Below, one piece after another: positions 52,258 through 55,353 of a stretch of DNA of 55,353 bases; position 1 is the stretch's first letter, and each line of letters starts with the position of its first letter. The notes under the pieces are model-generated. The model was not told where the DNA came from, did not search any database, and saw only the letters and a list, made by a program, of their open reading frames with translations. Location of the stretch: positions 1-55,353 of the forward strand of contig NZ_JAOQAH010000051.1 in the NCBI RefSeq assembly GCF_025963695.1, in the 5' to 3' direction. The position numbers and the translations under genes are program-made. The DNA comes from Segetibacter sp. (GTDB lineage Bacteria > Bacteroidota > Bacteroidia > Chitinophagales > Chitinophagaceae).

Positions 52258-52953
52258 ATGGATAAAGGTTTTGTACAGCAATTTATCGAGTGGATAATCC
52301 ATAACGGCGGACTATATGTACTGCTACTGGTAATTTTTGCAGAGACAGGTTTATTTGTTGGTTTCTTTCTTCCTGGTGATTCTTTACTGTTCGCGGCGGG
52401 CATATACGTAAAGGATTTATCCAAGGCCTTTTACGGAGTGCATTTCAGTGTCATCATTCTTTTAGTCATTGTAGCTTCCATATTAGGAAATATGGTAGGG
52501 TACTGGTTCGGTTACAAATACGGGTCACAGTTATTCACGCGCAAAGACTCTTTTCTTTTCAGAAAAAAACATTTGCTAAAAGCAAAAGACTTTTATGAGA
52601 AATACGGTAAGGCCACCATTTTCATTGCCAAGTTTCTTCCTATACTTCGCACGTTTGCGCCAATTGTGGCAGGAATTGTAAAAATGGAGAAACCCGCTTT
52701 TACATTATTTAATGTTCTAGGTAGCGTTGCCTGGGTTTTATCCATGATGTTGGGTGGTTATTATTTACAGCAATGGGTGGAGACACAGTTTCACTTTAGT
52801 TTAAAAGATCATATAGAAGCGATTGCCCTTGTCATCATACTAATAACAACACTACCGGTTTTATTTAAACTGTTTTTTGGAAAAAAAGACGACGGAATTG
52901 CGGCGGCAGAAGAGTTGGTAAAAGATATGGGTAAAGACAAAAAACTGCTATGA
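52258..52953 (+). CDS. DedA-family membrane protein
   Basis: The 231-residue protein has about five membrane helices and the DedA blocks: FAETGLFVGFFLPGDSLLF, GNMVGYWFGYKYG and KFLPILRTFAPIVAGI with the conserved basic and acidic residues. The family includes flippases for undecaprenyl phosphate or phosphatidylethanolamine and is needed for envelope integrity. It starts 5 bp after the symporter stop and overlaps the MFS gene by four bases, so it is clearly co-translated. Confidence 0.95.
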   Translation: MDKGFVQQFIEWIIHNGGLYVLLLVIFAETGLFVGFFLPGDSLLFAAGIYVKDLSKAFYGVHFSVIILLVIVASILGNMVGYWFGYKYGSQLFTRKDSFLFRKKHLLKAKDFYEKYGKATIFIAKFLPILRTFAPIVAGIVKMEKPAFTLFNVLGSVAWVLSMMLGGYYLQQWVETQFHFSLKDHIEAIALVIILITTLPVLFKLFFGKKDDGIAAAEELVKDMGKDKKLL

Positions 52954-54176
52954 GCCGAAATGACCAAGCTTCCGCAGGTCTGTTTTCCATTCCTGTTTTG
53001 GTTGCTGCCCTGGGCTACTTTGTAGATATCTACGACTTACTTCTATTTGGCATTATCCGTAAAACAAGTTTGCGTTCTTTAGGTTTGTCCGAAGAAATGG
53101 TATTGACCAGTGGCGAATTTATTATCAGCATACAAATGGTAGGTCTGTTGCTTGGTGGTATACTTTGGGGAGTAATGGGTGATAAGAAGGGCAGGCTAAG
53201 CGTATTATTTGGATCAATTATTTTATACTCTCTTGCAAATATTGCAAGCGGCATGGTTCAAACAGTTAACCAATATGCTTTGCTCAGGTTTATTGCAGGG
53301 GTTGGGTTAGCCGGAGAATTAGGCGCAGGCATTACACTTGTGTCGGAATTATTACCTAAAGAGAAACGTGGGTTAGGTACTTCCATGGTTGCAGGTTTTG
53401 GTCTCACAGGCGCTATTGTTGCCTATTTTATCTCGAAACAGTTTGACTGGCGCATCTGCTATTACATTGGAGGCGGAATGGGGTTGCTTTTATTGCTGCT
53501 TCGCATTAGTGTTTTCGAAAGCAATATGTTCAACCAGGTAAAGGAAACGAATGTTAGTCGGGGTAACTTTTTCATGTTTTTTACAAATAAGGATAGATTT
53601 TTTAAGTACATAAAATGTATCCTCATCGGTTTGCCAACATGGTATGTCATCGGGATACTTGTAACCTTTTCGGACCAGTTTGGCAAGAACATGGGAATAG
53701 CAGAACCAATAGATCCCGGTAGAGCAATCATGTTTGCCTACGTTGGTATTTCGCTTGGCGATATCGCCATCGGCTTTGTTAGCCAGGCACTCAAAAGCCG
53801 CAGAAAAGCGCTCTTTATTTTCTACATCATGACCATGATCTGCATTGCGCTGTTCTTTCTTCAGCGAGACTCATCTGCATCTGTCATGTATTTAATCTGT
53901 GCTGCCCTCGGTTTCTCCACAGGTTTTTGGGCCATTTTTGTAACGATGGCAGCAGAGCAATTTGGCACTAATTTAAGAGCAACCGCAGCCACCACGGTTC
54001 CTAATATGGTCAGGGGTGCATTGCCTCTAATGATACTCTTGTTTAAATCGCTTCGTGAAGGCGCTGGTTTTATAACAGGCGGAATAATTACCGGAATTAT
54101 TATAATGGTCATAACCCTTGTAGCCGCATACTTTACCAAAGAAACTTTTGGAAAAGATCTTAGATACGTTGAGTAG
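52950..54176 (+). CDS. MFS transporter
   Basis: The 408-residue protein has 12 membrane helices. The loop between helices 2 and 3 carries the MFS signature GVMGDKKGRLS, and GLAGELGAGITLVSELLPKEKRG is typical of sugar- or metabolite-type porters. The substrate is unknown. Its ATG overlaps the DedA stop (ATGA). A hairpin terminator follows immediately after the stop codon and closes the operon. Confidence 0.93.
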   Translation: MSRNDQASAGLFSIPVLVAALGYFVDIYDLLLFGIIRKTSLRSLGLSEEMVLTSGEFIISIQMVGLLLGGILWGVMGDKKGRLSVLFGSIILYSLANIASGMVQTVNQYALLRFIAGVGLAGELGAGITLVSELLPKEKRGLGTSMVAGFGLTGAIVAYFISKQFDWRICYYIGGGMGLLLLLLRISVFESNMFNQVKETNVSRGNFFMFFTNKDRFFKYIKCILIGLPTWYVIGILVTFSDQFGKNMGIAEPIDPGRAIMFAYVGISLGDIAIGFVSQALKSRRKALFIFYIMTMICIALFFLQRDSSASVMYLICAALGFSTGFWAIFVTMAAEQFGTNLRATAATTVPNMVRGALPLMILLFKSLREGAGFITGGIITGIIIMVITLVAAYFTKETFGKDLRYVE

Positions 54177-54179
54177 AAA

Positions 54180-54217
54180 GCCCTGAACCTACCAGGGCAC
54201 AACGATTTTTTTATTTT
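54180..54217 (+). terminator. Hairpin terminator of the transport operon
   Basis: GCCCTG pairs with CAGGGC across a 7-base loop, followed within 8 bp by a long T-run. It begins 4 bp after the MFS stop codon. Confidence 0.75.
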
Positions 54218-54357
54218 TTTTGCTGCAGCTTTCCCTCTTTGTGCAGCTTTTCTTGCGACGCTCCGTTCAAAAGTGGTTCATTGTTGTATCGTTTACCTTA
54301 GAACGTCTTTCTATTTTCTTCACCGCCCCACTCCAACTGAATCAATAAGGACCATTT
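54218..54357. other. Intergenic stretch with degenerate repeat-family copy
   Basis: The part between the terminator and the heptamer array holds only a weak repeat-family copy (54252-54268: CTTGCGACGCTCCGTTC). Confidence 0.4.
54252..54268 (+). repeat. Intergenic repeat family, degenerate copy
   Basis: CTTGCGACGCTCCGTTC keeps the GCG-N-CGC core and a CGTTC tail like the copies at 595 and 26508, but lacks the CTTGTAC end. Confidence 0.4.
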
Positions 54358-54516
54358 GAAACCCAAAATCCGAAACCCAAAACAACCCACGGCAACCGCC
54401 AGCCCCTTTCCGCCAACCTTAAACCTTAAGCCTTAAACCTCCAACCTTAAACCTAAAGCCTCCAACCTTCAACCTCAATCTCGGCTTCAACCTTCAATCC
54501 CTTTCTCCAACCTCCC
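54358..54516. repeat. Heptanucleotide tandem repeat array
   Basis: From 54415 nine 7-bp units stand in perfect register (AACCTTA, AACCTTA, AGCCTTA, AACCTCC, AACCTTA, AACCTAA, AGCCTCC, AACCTTC, AACCTCA). More diverged units extend to 54516, and a related run of AAACCC-type units lies at 54358-54389. The array is almost free of G on the plus strand. It lies directly before the glycosyltransferase start. Confidence 0.75.
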
Positions 54517-54529
54517 TTACCTTCGCCGC

Positions 54530-55353
54530 ATGAAATTTTTGATAATGCGTTTTTCTTCAATAGGCGATATCGTCCTTACAACTCCTGTAATTCGTTGTCT
54601 GAAGCAACAGGTAAAAGATGCGGAAGTGCATTACCTAACGAAAAGTAGCTTTAAAGGAATAATCGAAAGCAATCCTTATGTTGATAAGCTGCATCTTTTT
54701 GAGAACAATTTTGATAATATGATTAAAATTTTGCAGCAGGAAAAATTTGACTACTTCATTGACCTACACCATAACCTTCGTACACTCAAAGTCAAAAAGG
54801 CTTTGAAAGAAGTGCCTGCTTTTTCATTTAATAAACTCAATATTAAAAAATGGTTGCTCACTGCTTTTAAGATTAACGTGATGCCTCACGTGCATATTGT
54901 AGATCGTTACCTTGACACGGTTAAGTCTTTTGGAGTGATGAATGATGGAAAGGGTTTAGACTATTTTATTCCCGACCACGATATTGTTCCCGATGAGGAT
55001 ATACCCGCTGCCCAATCTTTAGGCTTTGCTGGAATAGTCATCGGTGCTGCGCATAACACGAAAAAGTTGCCTTTAGACAAATTGAAAGAATTATGTGAAA
55101 AAATCAATTATCCTATAATTCTACTCGGCGGTCCGGAAGACAGGGCAATTGGCAATGAAATAGCTGCAATTGATCCAGTTAAAATATATAACTCCTGCGG
55201 CAAGTTCAATCTAAACGAAAGCGCTGACCTGGTCCGGCGGGCAAAAGTGGTTATAACACATGATACAGGATTAATGCACATTGCTGCTGCATTTAAAAAA
55301 CCTATCGTAAGTATTTGGGGCAATACTGTTCCAGCTTTTGGGATGACACCTTA
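54530..55353 (+). CDS. Glycosyltransferase family 9 (heptosyltransferase-like), partial
   Basis: From ATG 54530 the frame is open to the window edge (274 codons). The protein begins MKFLIMRFSSIGDIVLTTPV, the hallmark of GT9 ADP-heptose:LPS heptosyltransferases. Later blocks are KKLPLDKLKELCEKI, ILLGGPEDRAIG and VVITHDTGLMHIAAAF, the sugar-nucleotide binding region. Such enzymes add heptose or related sugars to the lipopolysaccharide core on the cytoplasmic face. Only the extreme C-terminus (about 60 residues) should be missing. The heptamer array lies within 15 bp upstream. Confidence 0.93.
   Translation, partial: MKFLIMRFSSIGDIVLTTPVIRCLKQQVKDAEVHYLTKSSFKGIIESNPYVDKLHLFENNFDNMIKILQQEKFDYFIDLHHNLRTLKVKKALKEVPAFSFNKLNIKKWLLTAFKINVMPHVHIVDRYLDTVKSFGVMNDGKGLDYFIPDHDIVPDEDIPAAQSLGFAGIVIGAAHNTKKLPLDKLKELCEKINYPIILLGGPEDRAIGNEIAAIDPVKIYNSCGKFNLNESADLVRRAKVVITHDTGLMHIAAAFKKPIVSIWGNTVPAFGMTP

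Noticed and set aside
54415..54516. Telomere-like or CRISPR-like array
   Set aside because: The unit is 7 bp without spacers, so it is not CRISPR; nothing indicates a chromosome end, as genes continue on both sides.

Overview
The window is chromosomal DNA of a Bacteroidota bacterium, most likely of the Chitinophagaceae or a close relative. The grounds are: three large secreted proteins with type IX secretion (T9SS) C-terminal sorting domains, TonB-dependent receptors (one with a carboxypeptidase-regulatory-like N-terminal domain), a Porin_10-type putative porin, MacB/FtsX permease paralogues, and promoter elements of the TAnnTTTG type with few Shine-Dalgarno sequences. No rRNA, tRNA, CRISPR array, intact transposase or phage gene was found.

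Left part (1-10.4 kb): a leftward efflux operon (membrane fusion protein, a small secreted peptide, ABC ATPase, FtsX permease, the relic of another permease, and a further permease cut by the window edge). It is divergent from a rightward NtrC-type response regulator and its membrane histidine kinase, which probably control it. A decaying toxin-antitoxin pair sits between the permeases. 10.5-13.5 kb: a TonB receptor and a small His/Cys-rich exported protein, probably a metal uptake operon, preceded by a palindromic operator candidate. 14-22.8 kb: two divergent giant T9SS-secreted proteins separated by 1 kb of non-coding DNA; one carries five SdrD-type B domains and a 12-cysteine triple repeat.

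Middle (23-33.9 kb): purine nucleoside phosphorylase, putative porin and TlpA-like thioredoxin (rightward); then a leftward group of OsmC, glutamine amidotransferase and ATP-grasp-like protein; a protein with the same layout as the regulatory part of animal ASK1 (nucleotide-processing domain plus TRAFs-binding TPR domain); and a low-GC stretch of very small ORFs.

Right part (33.4-55.3 kb): a lipoprotein, a second TonB receptor, CinA translationally coupled to a PAS histidine kinase, a PBP4-type D-Ala-D-Ala carboxypeptidase, an M14 carboxypeptidase divergent from an orphan OmpR-type regulator, ribosomal protein S20, a third T9SS protein with ten Ig-like modules, a DCC-family protein, YebC, an amino-acid permease, a three-gene transport operon (DAACS symporter, DedA, MFS) and the start of a family 9 glycosyltransferase.

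The most unusual features are: an intergenic repeat family of about 20 bp in at least ten places, whose palindromic core shows compensatory changes; the ASK1-like protein; the unassigned amidotransferase/ATP-grasp pair; the Cys-rich triple repeat; and a heptanucleotide array just before the glycosyltransferase.
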